Shown here one piece after another: positions 24,180-32,208 of a DNA stretch of 64,000 nt. The stretch comes from Nonomuraea wenchangensis (GTDB lineage: Bacteria > Actinomycetota > Actinomycetes > Streptosporangiales > Streptosporangiaceae). Made by a program: the position numbers and the translations under genes. Below the pieces are notes generated by a model, which was not told the DNA's origin, made no database searches, and saw only the letters and a program-made list of their open reading frames with translations. The stretch's first letter is position 1, and the number at the start of each line of letters is the position of its first letter. The DNA lies in assembly GCF_900111685.1 (NCBI RefSeq), contig NZ_FOHX01000002.1, positions 431,869 to 495,868 of the forward strand, written 5' to 3'.

Positions 24180-25949
24180 GTGGGGCGACACCGCACAGAC
24201 GAGCTCGACGGCGGATACCGGGCCGCCGAACCCCCCTCGCGCCGCAGGGCGCGCAGCAGCCGGGGCCGCGTGCTCGTGCCGCTGGCCGGCGCCGTGGCGC
24301 TGGCGGTGCTCCTCGGTGTGGCCGCGTTCGTCATCTTCAACCGCGACCACGACTGCTCGGACGGCAAGCTCGCGCTGCGCGTCGTCGCCACCCCCGACAT
24401 CCAGCCGGCGCTCAACAAGATCGCGGGCAACTATAACAAGGCCATGCACTCGGTCGACAGCAAGTGCGTGGACGTGACGGTGACCAAGGAGTCGGCGGCG
24501 AGGACCGCCAACGCGATCGCCGCGGGCAAGTCGAACGCGGACTTCTGGGTGGCCGACTCCAGCCTGCTGCTGGAGAGCATGCGCGCGGCAGGTGGGGACG
24601 GGCTGCCGCGCCCTGACGGCTCCGTCGCGCTCTCCCCCGTCGTGCTGGCGACGGCCAAGACGTCCGCCGCGAAGCTGGAGGGCACGCTCAAGCCGAGCTG
24701 GACCTCGCTGATCGCGGCGGCGAACGTGGCCAACGTGGACGGCCCGGGCAGGAAGGTCCGGGTGCTCGCCCTCGACCCGCAGAAGAACTCGGCCGGCCTC
24801 ACCGCGCTGCTCGCCGCCGCGGGCACGGCCAAGGCGGCCAAGCAGGACAAGGCGCTGGTGGGCGCGCTCAAGGAGCTGTCGGGCCAGCTCGCCTCCGACT
24901 CCTCGGCCCTGCTGGCCAGCCTCACGGTGAAGTCGGGCAGCCGGGTGCCGGTGGGCGTGGCCTCCGAGCAGGCGGTCTACCTCCACAACACGCGCAAGCC
25001 CGAGGCCCCGATCGTCGCCCTCTATCCCGAGGAGGGCACGCTCAGCCTCGACTACCCGGTGACGATCCTCACCAAGGACGCCGCGACGCTCAAGGCGGCG
25101 GCGAGCTTCAAGAAGGAGCTGTCCGGCGACTCCGCCAAGAAGATCCTGCGCGAGGCCGGGTTCCGCAGCGCCGACGGCAAGGCGGGCGACAACCTGTCGA
25201 AGGAGAAGGGCTTCGCGCAGGAGACGCCGCAGGCGCTGACCCCGCCGGACGCGGCGACCGTGACGCGGATGGTGCAGACCTGGTCCCGGCTGAACCTCGG
25301 CACCCGGCTGCTCACGCTGCTCGACGTCTCGGGGACGATGGCGCTGCCGGTGCCGGGCACGGGCATGACCCGCATGCAGGCCATCAACAAGATCGCCACT
25401 GAGGGGCTGGCGCTGTTCCCCGCGGACTCGGAGCTGGGGCTGTGGACGTTCTCCACGCACCTGGACGGGCAGGGCAAGGACTGGCGGGAGCTGGTGTCGG
25501 TCGGCCCGGTCAGCGAGTCGATCAACGGCGTGCTGCGCAAGGAGATGCTGGTCAGTGCGTTCGCGCAGACGCAGGCCAAGGCCACCGGCGACACCGGGCT
25601 GAACGACACGGTCAAGGCGGCCTACGCGCAGCTCAGCAAGACGTACAAGGAAGACAAGATCAACACGCTGCTGATCCTGACGGACGGCGCGGGCAACGAC
25701 GACCCCGACGGGGGCCTGTCCAACGCCGGGCTGCTGGACTACCTCAAGAAGACTTACAACCCGAAGCGGCCGATCAGCATCCTGCTCATCGCGTTCGGTC
25801 CTGAGGCGGAGAAGGGCAAGCAGCAGATGGACGCGGTGGCGAAGGCCACGGGTGGCGAGGCGTACATCGCCAAGGACGTCCTCCAGGTCCGCGACTTCTT
25901 CCTCCAGGGCATGGAGCGCCGGCTCTGCACGCCCAACTGCGACGGCTGA
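24180..25949 (+). CDS. Membrane-anchored solute-binding-like / VWA chimera
   Basis: A 589-aa protein. A cytosolic N-tail is followed by one membrane helix (VLVPLAGAVALAVLLGVAAF, about residues 30-54). The extracytoplasmic part has an extracellular solute-binding-protein-like domain (about 60-345; LRVVATPDIQPALNKIAGNY, VTVTKESAARTANAI) and a C-terminal VWA domain (about 372-575). The MIDAS reads DVSGTM near 382-387, and a later Asp loop is LILTDGAGNDD. Cys near the end (RRLCTPNCDG) may pair. The GTG at 24180 has AGAGGA upstream. It is followed after 101 nt by the tethered sigma factor. A role in envelope sensing or adhesion is inferred. Confidence 0.8.
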   Translation: MGRHRTDELDGGYRAAEPPSRRRARSSRGRVLVPLAGAVALAVLLGVAAFVIFNRDHDCSDGKLALRVVATPDIQPALNKIAGNYNKAMHSVDSKCVDVTVTKESAARTANAIAAGKSNADFWVADSSLLLESMRAAGGDGLPRPDGSVALSPVVLATAKTSAAKLEGTLKPSWTSLIAAANVANVDGPGRKVRVLALDPQKNSAGLTALLAAAGTAKAAKQDKALVGALKELSGQLASDSSALLASLTVKSGSRVPVGVASEQAVYLHNTRKPEAPIVALYPEEGTLSLDYPVTILTKDAATLKAAASFKKELSGDSAKKILREAGFRSADGKAGDNLSKEKGFAQETPQALTPPDAATVTRMVQTWSRLNLGTRLLTLLDVSGTMALPVPGTGMTRMQAINKIATEGLALFPADSELGLWTFSTHLDGQGKDWRELVSVGPVSESINGVLRKEMLVSAFAQTQAKATGDTGLNDTVKAAYAQLSKTYKEDKINTLLILTDGAGNDDPDGGLSNAGLLDYLKKTYNPKRPISILLIAFGPEAEKGKQQMDAVAKATGGEAYIAKDVLQVRDFFLQGMERRLCTPNCDG

Positions 25950-25953
25950 CGTT

Positions 25954-25972
25954 TCATGCCCATCGGGCATGA
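25954..25972. terminator. Short hairpin between VWA and sigma genes
   Basis: TCATGCCC-ATC-GGGCATGA is a perfect 8-bp stem with a 3-nt loop, 5 nt after the VWA stop. It has no U-tract. It could terminate or attenuate transcription into the sigma gene. Confidence 0.35.
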
Positions 25973-26050
25973 CGGGCGAACCCTCCCGAAAAGGGGCGCG
26001 TCCTCTCCGCGTGGGGCTCACAAGCCCGTCTACCCGCGGGGAGGGAATCC

Positions 26051-27673
26051 GTGCCTGGATGGCCGACCGTCGATCGCGCCGCTGACCACGAGCTGGTGGA
26101 GGCGTTGCGGCGCGCGGACACCGACGCCCCCGCCGCGCTCTTCGACTCCTACGGCGAGCGGCTGCACGACTACGCCTACCGCCTGACGGGCGAGCCGGAC
26201 CTGTCGGCCGACGCCGTGCACGACGCCCTGGTCAGCGCCCAGGGCTGGATCGAGCGGCTGAGGGAGCCCGGCCGGCTGCGGCCCTGGCTGTACGCGCTGA
26301 CCAGGTCCCAGATCGGTGCCCGCCTGGCGCACCGCGGCACGCCGCCGCAGGGCCCGCCGCTGCCCGACCTGGACGAGGAGCCCGATCCCGAGCTGGCCGA
26401 CCTGGTGCACGAGACGCTGGGCGAGCTGTCCGGCGTCGACCGCGAGGTGCTGGAGCTGTCGCTGCGCCACGGTCTCACCCCGTCCGAGGTCGGCGCGGTG
26501 CTGGCGCTGACCTCGCGGCAGGCCGCGGCCCGGCTGGCCAGGGCCCGCGACCACGTGGAGATCGCCGTCGCGGCCGTGGTGCTGGCGAGGACCGGCCGGG
26601 CGCACTGCCCGGACCTGTCGGCGATGGTCGACTCCTGGGAGGGCCCGCTCACGCCGCTGCTGCGCCGGCGGCTGTCCGGGCACATCGGCGGCTGCGAGGT
26701 GTGCGGCGAGCGGCGGCGCGGCCAGGTGGACGGGGGGCGGCTGCTCGATCTGGTGCCGGTCGGGTACCCGCCGCTCTCCCTGCGCCGCCGGGTGATCGAG
26801 ACCTGCGTGAGCCCCGGGCAGGACCAGACCCGCACCCTGATCGTGGAGCGCGGCGAGGGCTTCGACCGGGCCGGGTTCCCGGTGGCGGGCGAGCGCCGCT
26901 CCCGCCGGCGCGGGCCGCGCCGCCTCGCCCCGGTGGTGCTGGCGGGCGCGTGCATGCTGGCCGCGACCGGCACGGTGGTCGTGATCAACGGGGGCGAGAT
27001 GGCGGACAAGACGTCGCTGCGGTTCGCGCCCGCGCCGGCCGCGCCGGCCGCCTCCGCCGTGCCCTCGGTGTACGAGCCGCCCGCGTACGACGAGCCTTCC
27101 GCGTACGACGAGAGCCCTGAGCCGGTGCCGGACCAGGACGGGATGACGCCGTCGCCGGAGCCCAGCCCGTCGGCCTCGCGCCGGCCCGCGCCGGACCGCC
27201 GGCCGGCGGCCACCCGCCCGACCACCCGGCCGGCGACCCTGCCCTCCACCCCGCCGAGGCGGGCCCCGGCGCGGAACACCCGCCGCCCGGCCCCGGCGCC
27301 CCGGCTCGGCGCGTCCTGCCCGAAGGCGGTCGACGACGGCGTGGCGCAGATCCGGCTGAGCGCCCGGGGGGCCGCGGTGTCCTGGCTGGCGACCGCCGCC
27401 CAGGGGCTGGAGGTCTCCCCCGCGAGCGGGTCTATCAAGGCCGGCGGGTCGGTACGGGTCCGGGTGACGGTGACCGCCCCCGAGGACGGGGGCGACGGGC
27501 GGGTGTCGTTCACCTCGAACGGCGGCACCTCGACCTGCTCGCTGAGCTGGGACGGCGGCCCGTCCGACGACGCGGGACCGCCCGACCACGACCCCGTGCC
27601 GACTCCCACAGAACCCGTCGCGACGCCCACAGGAATGGCGAGTTCTGGATTGGATGGCATGAATCGGGAATAA
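26051..27673 (+). CDS. Membrane-tethered ECF-type sigma factor with zinc-finger and BACON-like domains
   Basis: A 540-aa fusion. Residues 10-95 are sigma-70 region 2 (ALFDSYGERLHDYAYRLTG, AVHDALVSAQGWIERL, RPWLYALTRSQI). Residues 115-170 are region 4 (LSGVDREVLELSLRHGLTPS, EVGAVLALTSRQAAARL). Residues 186-218 form a zf-HC2-like anti-sigma zinc motif (Cys186, then HIGGCEVC). A membrane helix covers about 291-312. A Pro/Ser/Thr-rich linker and a BACON-like beta domain (about 440-505; GAAVSWLATAAQGLEVSPAS) lie outside. This fits ECF groups carrying C-terminal anti-sigma-like and transmembrane extensions. GGGAGG precedes GTG 26051. The upstream VWA protein is a candidate signalling partner. Confidence 0.85.
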   Translation: MPGWPTVDRAADHELVEALRRADTDAPAALFDSYGERLHDYAYRLTGEPDLSADAVHDALVSAQGWIERLREPGRLRPWLYALTRSQIGARLAHRGTPPQGPPLPDLDEEPDPELADLVHETLGELSGVDREVLELSLRHGLTPSEVGAVLALTSRQAAARLARARDHVEIAVAAVVLARTGRAHCPDLSAMVDSWEGPLTPLLRRRLSGHIGGCEVCGERRRGQVDGGRLLDLVPVGYPPLSLRRRVIETCVSPGQDQTRTLIVERGEGFDRAGFPVAGERRSRRRGPRRLAPVVLAGACMLAATGTVVVINGGEMADKTSLRFAPAPAAPAASAVPSVYEPPAYDEPSAYDESPEPVPDQDGMTPSPEPSPSASRRPAPDRRPAATRPTTRPATLPSTPPRRAPARNTRRPAPAPRLGASCPKAVDDGVAQIRLSARGAAVSWLATAAQGLEVSPASGSIKAGGSVRVRVTVTAPEDGGDGRVSFTSNGGTSTCSLSWDGGPSDDAGPPDHDPVPTPTEPVATPTGMASSGLDGMNRE

Positions 27674-27960
27674 AGCGGGCATCAACGGACGGTAGATAGC
27701 AATTTTCTCGACAAACGGGGATGTAACGGACCCTGACTCGTGTATCCCATGTCGCATAGGGCATTCTGGTGTGCTTGGGGACCGCGTCGGGGCCGGAGAT
27801 TGCTCGGGTGTGTGCCGAAGATCACACAAGAAACCTCTTCCTGCCGGTAAACCGAGGCGCGTCGCCAAGCGTCGGCATTGACGTGTCCGGGCACGGATTG
27901 GTCCCATGAACTGCGATCAATCGTGCTGTGACCAGTTGAGAGCAGGAGAGAGTCAAGGAA
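27674..27960. other. 287-nt upstream region of the polysaccharide operon
   Basis: No supported gene. The first 60 nt are AT-richer than the surroundings. A CRP-like site lies at 27811-27826. A minus-strand overlap ORF and a short plus-strand ORF at 27906 have no coding signature. The operon start is probably in the last 150 nt. Confidence 0.5.
27811..27826. promoter_or_regulatory. CRP/FNR-family binding site candidate
   Basis: TGTGCCGAAGATCACA matches TGTGA-N6-TCACA with a single mismatch (C for A at position 5). It lies 135 nt before the first gene of the polysaccharide operon. Confidence 0.5.
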
Positions 27961-28332
27961 ATGCTCAAGCAACGCCGCAAGGCCCTCGCCTGGCTGGTGG
28001 GGCTCGCTTGCGTCGCCGGAGCAGCGGTGGCGCTGTTCGACATCGAGACGCCGCTGCGCCCGTTCCTGATCTCCTTGTTCCTCCTGGTCGTGCCAGGAGC
28101 GGCGGTAGTGGGACTGTTGCGCGATCGTGACCCCCTCGCCGCACTATCCGTAGGAGCCGCGGCAAGTCTCGTCATGAACGTACTGCTCGCCGAGGCCATG
28201 CTCCTGTTCGGAGCGTGGTCCCCGAGGGCCGGTGTCGCCACCGTCGCCGTGCTGGGCGGCTTCATGTACGTGCTGCGCGTCTTGTACCGGGGGAAGAGCA
28301 TGCAGACCGAACAGGGGGCCAGGGCAAGGTGA
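27961..28332 (+). CDS. Small membrane protein, first gene of the polysaccharide operon
   Basis: A 123-aa protein with three to four hydrophobic segments (WLVGLACVAGAAVALF; FLISLFLLVVPGAAVVGLL; AAASLVMNVLLAEAMLLFG; TVAVLGGFMYVLRVLY) and a short cytosolic tail. The family is not recognised. The stop overlaps the next start as GTGA, so it is translationally coupled to the GNAT gene. Its position suggests an accessory role in assembly or membrane anchoring of the glycan enzymes (inference). Confidence 0.75.
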   Translation: MLKQRRKALAWLVGLACVAGAAVALFDIETPLRPFLISLFLLVVPGAAVVGLLRDRDPLAALSVGAAASLVMNVLLAEAMLLFGAWSPRAGVATVAVLGGFMYVLRVLYRGKSMQTEQGARAR

Positions 28333-29462
28333 AAATCCAGGTAGTTCGGCCGGGAGAGCTCGGCGAGGCCGAGCGCGACCGATGGCGTGAGCTGCAGAAG
28401 GCCGACCCGAGTCTGGACAACCCGTTCCTGTCGGTCGAGTTCGCCGTGGCTATGGACCGCTTGCGCGACTACGTGAGGGTGGCGGTCATCAGCGACGGCG
28501 GCCGGATCGCCGGGTTCTTCCCGTACGAGCGGCACAGCTTCGGCATCGGCAAGCCGCTCGGCGGCTTCCTCACCACGTGCCACGGCCTGATCGCGGGCCC
28601 GGAGCTGAAGCTCGACGCCAAGGCGCTGCTGCGCGCCTGCAAGCTCAGCGTGTTCGACTTCGACCACCTGGTGGCCGGGCAGCCGACGTTCGCCCCTTAT
28701 GAGCAGGACGTCCGCCCCGCCCCCGTGATGGACTTCACCCAGGGCTTCGACGCCTGGCTGGAGCAGGTGAAGTCCAACTCTCCCAAGAACCTCAAGACCG
28801 TTCGCTACAAGGAACGCAAGCTCGGCCGCGAGCAGGGCGAGCTCCGTCTCGCCTGGTCCACGATGGATCCGGAGGTCCTGCGGATCCTGCTGGCCTGGAA
28901 GTCCGACCAGTACCGCCGCACCGGCCGGGTGGACCGCTTCGCCCAGCCGTGGATCGTCGAGCTGACCGAGATGATGCATGCCGAGAACGCATCGGACTTC
29001 GGGGGCGTTCTGACCATGCTCTATGCCGGTGACGTACCGGTGGCCGGGCATTTCGGCCTCCGTACGGCGACCACGCTTGTAGGGTGGTTCCCCGCCTACG
29101 ACACCGAGTACGCCCGATACTCCCCCGGCATCGTCCACCACCTGCAGATGGCCGAGGCCGCCGCGAAGGCGGGCCTGCACATGGTGGACATGGGCAAGGG
29201 CGGCAAGGAATACAAGGACTGGCTCAAGAGCGGCACCCTCTATGTCGCCGAGGGCCGGGTGTCACGGCCGTCCGCGTCAGCGGCCGTGCACTGGATGGGC
29301 CGAACTCCTTTGAACAAAGCCCGAACAATTGTCCTCGACCGGCCGTCTCTCTATAGAGCGGCCGACCGCGTCCTCAAGGGTTTCGGTCGGGTGCGCACCT
29401 CGATGCAGCAGCAACAGGAGTCACCCAACGCAGTAGCGAACGAAGCGACGGGAGCGCGCTGA
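28329..29462 (+). CDS. CelD/BcsL-type GNAT acyltransferase (copy 1)
   Basis: A 377-aa protein of the FemAB/CelD-like double-GNAT superfamily found in exopolysaccharide loci. The N-terminal GNAT has SLDNPFLSVEFAVAMDRLRD and AGFFPYERHSFGIGKPLGG. The C-terminal GNAT has DVPVAGHFGLRTATTLVGWF, PAYDTEYARYSPGIVHHLQM and MVDMGKGGKEYKDWLKSGTL. It may acylate, or transfer an amino acid to, a sugar or lipid-linked intermediate. The GTG start overlaps the upstream stop (GTGA). A clear paralogue lies at 41863-42945 with the same landmarks. Confidence 0.88.
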   Translation: MKIQVVRPGELGEAERDRWRELQKADPSLDNPFLSVEFAVAMDRLRDYVRVAVISDGGRIAGFFPYERHSFGIGKPLGGFLTTCHGLIAGPELKLDAKALLRACKLSVFDFDHLVAGQPTFAPYEQDVRPAPVMDFTQGFDAWLEQVKSNSPKNLKTVRYKERKLGREQGELRLAWSTMDPEVLRILLAWKSDQYRRTGRVDRFAQPWIVELTEMMHAENASDFGGVLTMLYAGDVPVAGHFGLRTATTLVGWFPAYDTEYARYSPGIVHHLQMAEAAAKAGLHMVDMGKGGKEYKDWLKSGTLYVAEGRVSRPSASAAVHWMGRTPLNKARTIVLDRPSLYRAADRVLKGFGRVRTSMQQQQESPNAVANEATGAR

Positions 29463-29518
29463 CCGCTCCCACCCAGCAGTCCGGCATCCCGTACACCCTC
29501 ACTCCACAGGACCCTCCG

Positions 29519-30445
29519 ATGCACCCTTCACCGGCATCGCCGTTTCCGCAGCACCCGGGAACGGTGCAAGCCGGCTCGCAGGGGAGGGCCCACGGAAGGA
29601 TATCCCTCGCCATGAGTCCCGAGATCACCAAGCACAACGGCAAGGCCCACACCTCGCCCCTCCGTTCCATGCCGCCGCCCAGCAGCTTCACGCCCGTCAC
29701 CCCGCACCTCGCCATCTCGCCGACGGTGAGCGTGGTCGTGCCGGCCATGAACGAGGCCGAGAACCTCCCGCACGTCTTCGCCACGATCCCGCAGTGGATC
29801 GACGAGATCGTCCTCGTCGACGGCAACTCGACCGACGACACGGTGGCCGTGGCCAGGCGCCTGCGTCCCAACGTCAAGGTGGTCACCCAGACCGGCAAGG
29901 GCAAGGGCGACGCCCTGGCCGCCGGTTTCGCCGCCTGCACCAGCGACATCATCGTGATGATCGACGCCGACGGCTCCACCGACGGCCGCGAGATCATCAA
30001 CTTCGTGGGCGCGCTGGTCACCGGCGCCGACTTCGTGAAGGGCTCGCGCTACGCCTCGGGTGGCGGCAGCGACGACCTGACGGTCAACCGCCGTCTGGGC
30101 AACAAGGTCCTCACCGGCATCGTCAACGTGATGTACAACACCAAGTACACCGACCTGTGCTACGGCTACAACGCCTTCTGGGCGCGTCACCTCGACGTGC
30201 TCAACCTCGACTGCGACGGCTTCGAGGTCGAGACGCTGATGAACGTGCGTGCGGCGAAGGCTGGGCTTAAGGTGCATGAGGTGCCGAGTCACGAGCGCAA
30301 CCGCATCCACGGCGAGAGCAACCTGCACGTCGTGCGGGACGGTTTCCGCGTGCTCAAGACCATCCTGAAGGAGTGGCGCCGCCAGCCCAGCGCTCCGCAG
30401 CCCGAGCCCACGGCCCGGCCCGCCGCCGACCGGGGCGTCGCGTAA
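29519..30445 (+). CDS. GT2 glycosyltransferase (polyprenyl-phosphate type)
   Basis: A 308-aa GT-A fold enzyme. The core starts VSVVVPAMNEAENLPHVF. The nucleotide-sugar site is IVLVDGNSTDDTVAVAR, the metal motif is MIDADGSTDG, and the acceptor region has CYGYNAFWARHLDVL. It resembles DPM1/polyprenol-phosphate mannosyltransferase-like proteins without C-terminal membrane helices. ATG 29519 gives a 70-residue unstructured N-tail; ATG 29612, preceded by GGAAGGA, is a credible alternative. It is the third gene of the operon, 56 nt after the GNAT. Confidence 0.88.
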   Translation: MHPSPASPFPQHPGTVQAGSQGRAHGRISLAMSPEITKHNGKAHTSPLRSMPPPSSFTPVTPHLAISPTVSVVVPAMNEAENLPHVFATIPQWIDEIVLVDGNSTDDTVAVARRLRPNVKVVTQTGKGKGDALAAGFAACTSDIIVMIDADGSTDGREIINFVGALVTGADFVKGSRYASGGGSDDLTVNRRLGNKVLTGIVNVMYNTKYTDLCYGYNAFWARHLDVLNLDCDGFEVETLMNVRAAKAGLKVHEVPSHERNRIHGESNLHVVRDGFRVLKTILKEWRRQPSAPQPEPTARPAADRGVA

Positions 30446-30466
30446 TTTTCCGTTAAGAGGCATGTT

Positions 30467-31408
30467 GTGAACACGTCTGTTGTCATCTGCGTCTACACCG
30501 AGGAACGGTGGGAGGACATCAGGCAGGCAGTCGAGTCGGTCGAGAACCAGACACGCCCGGCACACGAGCTGATCCTGGTGGTCGACCACAACCCCGAGCT
30601 GCATCTCAAGCTCAAGCGCGAATACCCGCAGGCCGTCGTCGTGGAGAACACCCACGACAAGGGGCTGTCCGGTGGCAAGAACACCGGCGTCGCCACCGCG
30701 GCCGGCGAGATCGTCGCCTTCCTCGACGACGACGCGGTCGCCGACCCGGGATGGCTGGAAGCTTTGGAGGAGGGCTTCCAGGAACCCGGCGTGGTGGGCG
30801 TGGGCGGCCGCACCGAGCCCATCTGGGCCTCGGGGCGGCGGCCGGGGTGGTTCCCGTACGAGTTCGACTGGACGGTCGGCTGCTCCTACCGCGGCATGCC
30901 CGCGGTACGAGCGCCGATCCGCAACGTCATGGGCGGAAACGCCGCGTTCCTGCGCGACGCCGTGTCCGAGGTGGGCGGTTTCCACAGCGGCATCGGGCGC
31001 AGCGTGCAGGGACGCAAGTCGCGCCCCCTGGGGTGCGAGGAGACCGAGTTCTGCATCCGGCTGAGCCAGCGCAAGCCGGGCTCGGTGATGCTGTTCGAGC
31101 CGCGCGCGCTCATCGGACACAAGGTGTCCGCGCAGCGGGAGCGGTTCGCGTACTTCCGGTCGCGGTGCTACGCGGAAGGGCTGTCGAAGGCGCTGGTGAC
31201 GCAGGAGGTCGGCACCCAGGACGGGCTGTCGAGCGAGCGCGCCCACGCCATGAAGACGCTGCCGCTGGGCGCGCTGCGCGGCCTCGGCGAGGCGCTGCGC
31301 GGCGACCTCGGCGGGCTCGGCCGGGCGTTCGCGATCGTCATCGGGCTGGCCTGGACGACCTGGGGCTACGTGGTCGGCTCCGCGCGCCTGAAGGTGGCAC
31401 GGTCATGA
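30467..31408 (+). CDS. GT2 glycosyltransferase
   Basis: A 313-aa GT-A enzyme similar to rhamnosyl/galactosyl transferases of polysaccharide loci. It starts TSVVICVYTEERWEDIRQAV, has LILVVDHNPELHLKLK and the metal motif FLDDDAVADPGWLEAL, and the acceptor-domain marker GCEETEFCIRLSQ in the ED position. A C-terminal hydrophobic segment (AIVIGLAWTTWGYVVG) probably anchors it to the membrane. The stop overlaps the deacetylase ATG (ATGA). Confidence 0.9.
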   Translation: MNTSVVICVYTEERWEDIRQAVESVENQTRPAHELILVVDHNPELHLKLKREYPQAVVVENTHDKGLSGGKNTGVATAAGEIVAFLDDDAVADPGWLEALEEGFQEPGVVGVGGRTEPIWASGRRPGWFPYEFDWTVGCSYRGMPAVRAPIRNVMGGNAAFLRDAVSEVGGFHSGIGRSVQGRKSRPLGCEETEFCIRLSQRKPGSVMLFEPRALIGHKVSAQRERFAYFRSRCYAEGLSKALVTQEVGTQDGLSSERAHAMKTLPLGALRGLGEALRGDLGGLGRAFAIVIGLAWTTWGYVVGSARLKVARS

Positions 31409-32208
31409 CGCGCGTACCGATCCTGATGTACCACTCCGTCACGGACACGCCCAATGACGACACCAAGCCGCACGCGGTGCGTCCCGGCGACCTGGAGGAG
31501 CAGCTCGACCACCTGAAGGGCGCCGGCTTCACCCCGCTCACCCTGGGCGACCTGGTGGCCGCGCTCAACGGGATCGACGGTCACAGCGTGCCGGCCAAGC
31601 CGGTCGTGCTGACCTTCGACGACGGCTACGCCGACTTCCACAGCCACGCGCTGCCGCTGCTGGAGCGTTACGGCTTCCCCGCCACGGTCTTCCTGACCAG
31701 CGGCTGGGTCGCCGACGCCGGCGCCGAGGCCGCGGGCCGCCCCCTGGACGCCATGCTGTCCTGGGGGCAGGCCCGCGAGGCCGCGCAGACCGGCATCGAG
31801 ATCGGCGGCCACAGCCACAGCCACCCCCAGCTCGACCAGCTCCGCGACGACGAGCTGCGCCAGGAGCTGCGCAGGAACAAGGGCCTGCTGGAGGAGAAGA
31901 TCGGCGCGCCGGTCGCCACCATGGCCTACCCCTACGGCTACAGCAGCGCCCGCGTACGCCGCGAGGTGCGCAAGGCCGGCTACTTCGCCGCCTGCGCCGT
32001 CAACAACTCGATCGCCGCCGATCGCCACGACATCCTCGCCATCCCCCGGCTGACGGTCGGCAAGGGCCAGACCATCGGCATGTTCAAGCGCGCCGTCGAA
32101 GGCAACGCCGTGCCCCTCATCTACCTGCGCGAACGCATCCTCACCAAGGGGTACGCGGTCGTGCGGCGCACGAGGTACGGGCTGCAGCGGGTGCGCGGAA
32201 ATGTCTAG
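31405..32208 (+). CDS. Polysaccharide deacetylase (CE4, NodB homology)
   Basis: A 267-aa metal-dependent N- or O-deacetylase. NodB motif 1 is VVLTFDDGYADF, motif 2 (metal His) is GGHSHSHPQL, and later motifs include MAYPYGYSSARVRREV. It begins PILMYHSVTD, typical of the PgaB/IcaB-like branch, but has no signal peptide, so it may act on the cytosolic lipid-linked intermediate. ATG overlaps the upstream stop (ATGA), and its stop lies inside the flippase start, so coupling is tight. Confidence 0.9.
   Translation: MTRVPILMYHSVTDTPNDDTKPHAVRPGDLEEQLDHLKGAGFTPLTLGDLVAALNGIDGHSVPAKPVVLTFDDGYADFHSHALPLLERYGFPATVFLTSGWVADAGAEAAGRPLDAMLSWGQAREAAQTGIEIGGHSHSHPQLDQLRDDELRQELRRNKGLLEEKIGAPVATMAYPYGYSSARVRREVRKAGYFAACAVNNSIAADRHDILAIPRLTVGKGQTIGMFKRAVEGNAVPLIYLRERILTKGYAVVRRTRYGLQRVRGNV

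Noticed and set aside
24156..26021. Minus-strand open frame of 621 codons
   Set aside because: Antisense to the VWA chimera, which has clear membrane helix and MIDAS motifs.
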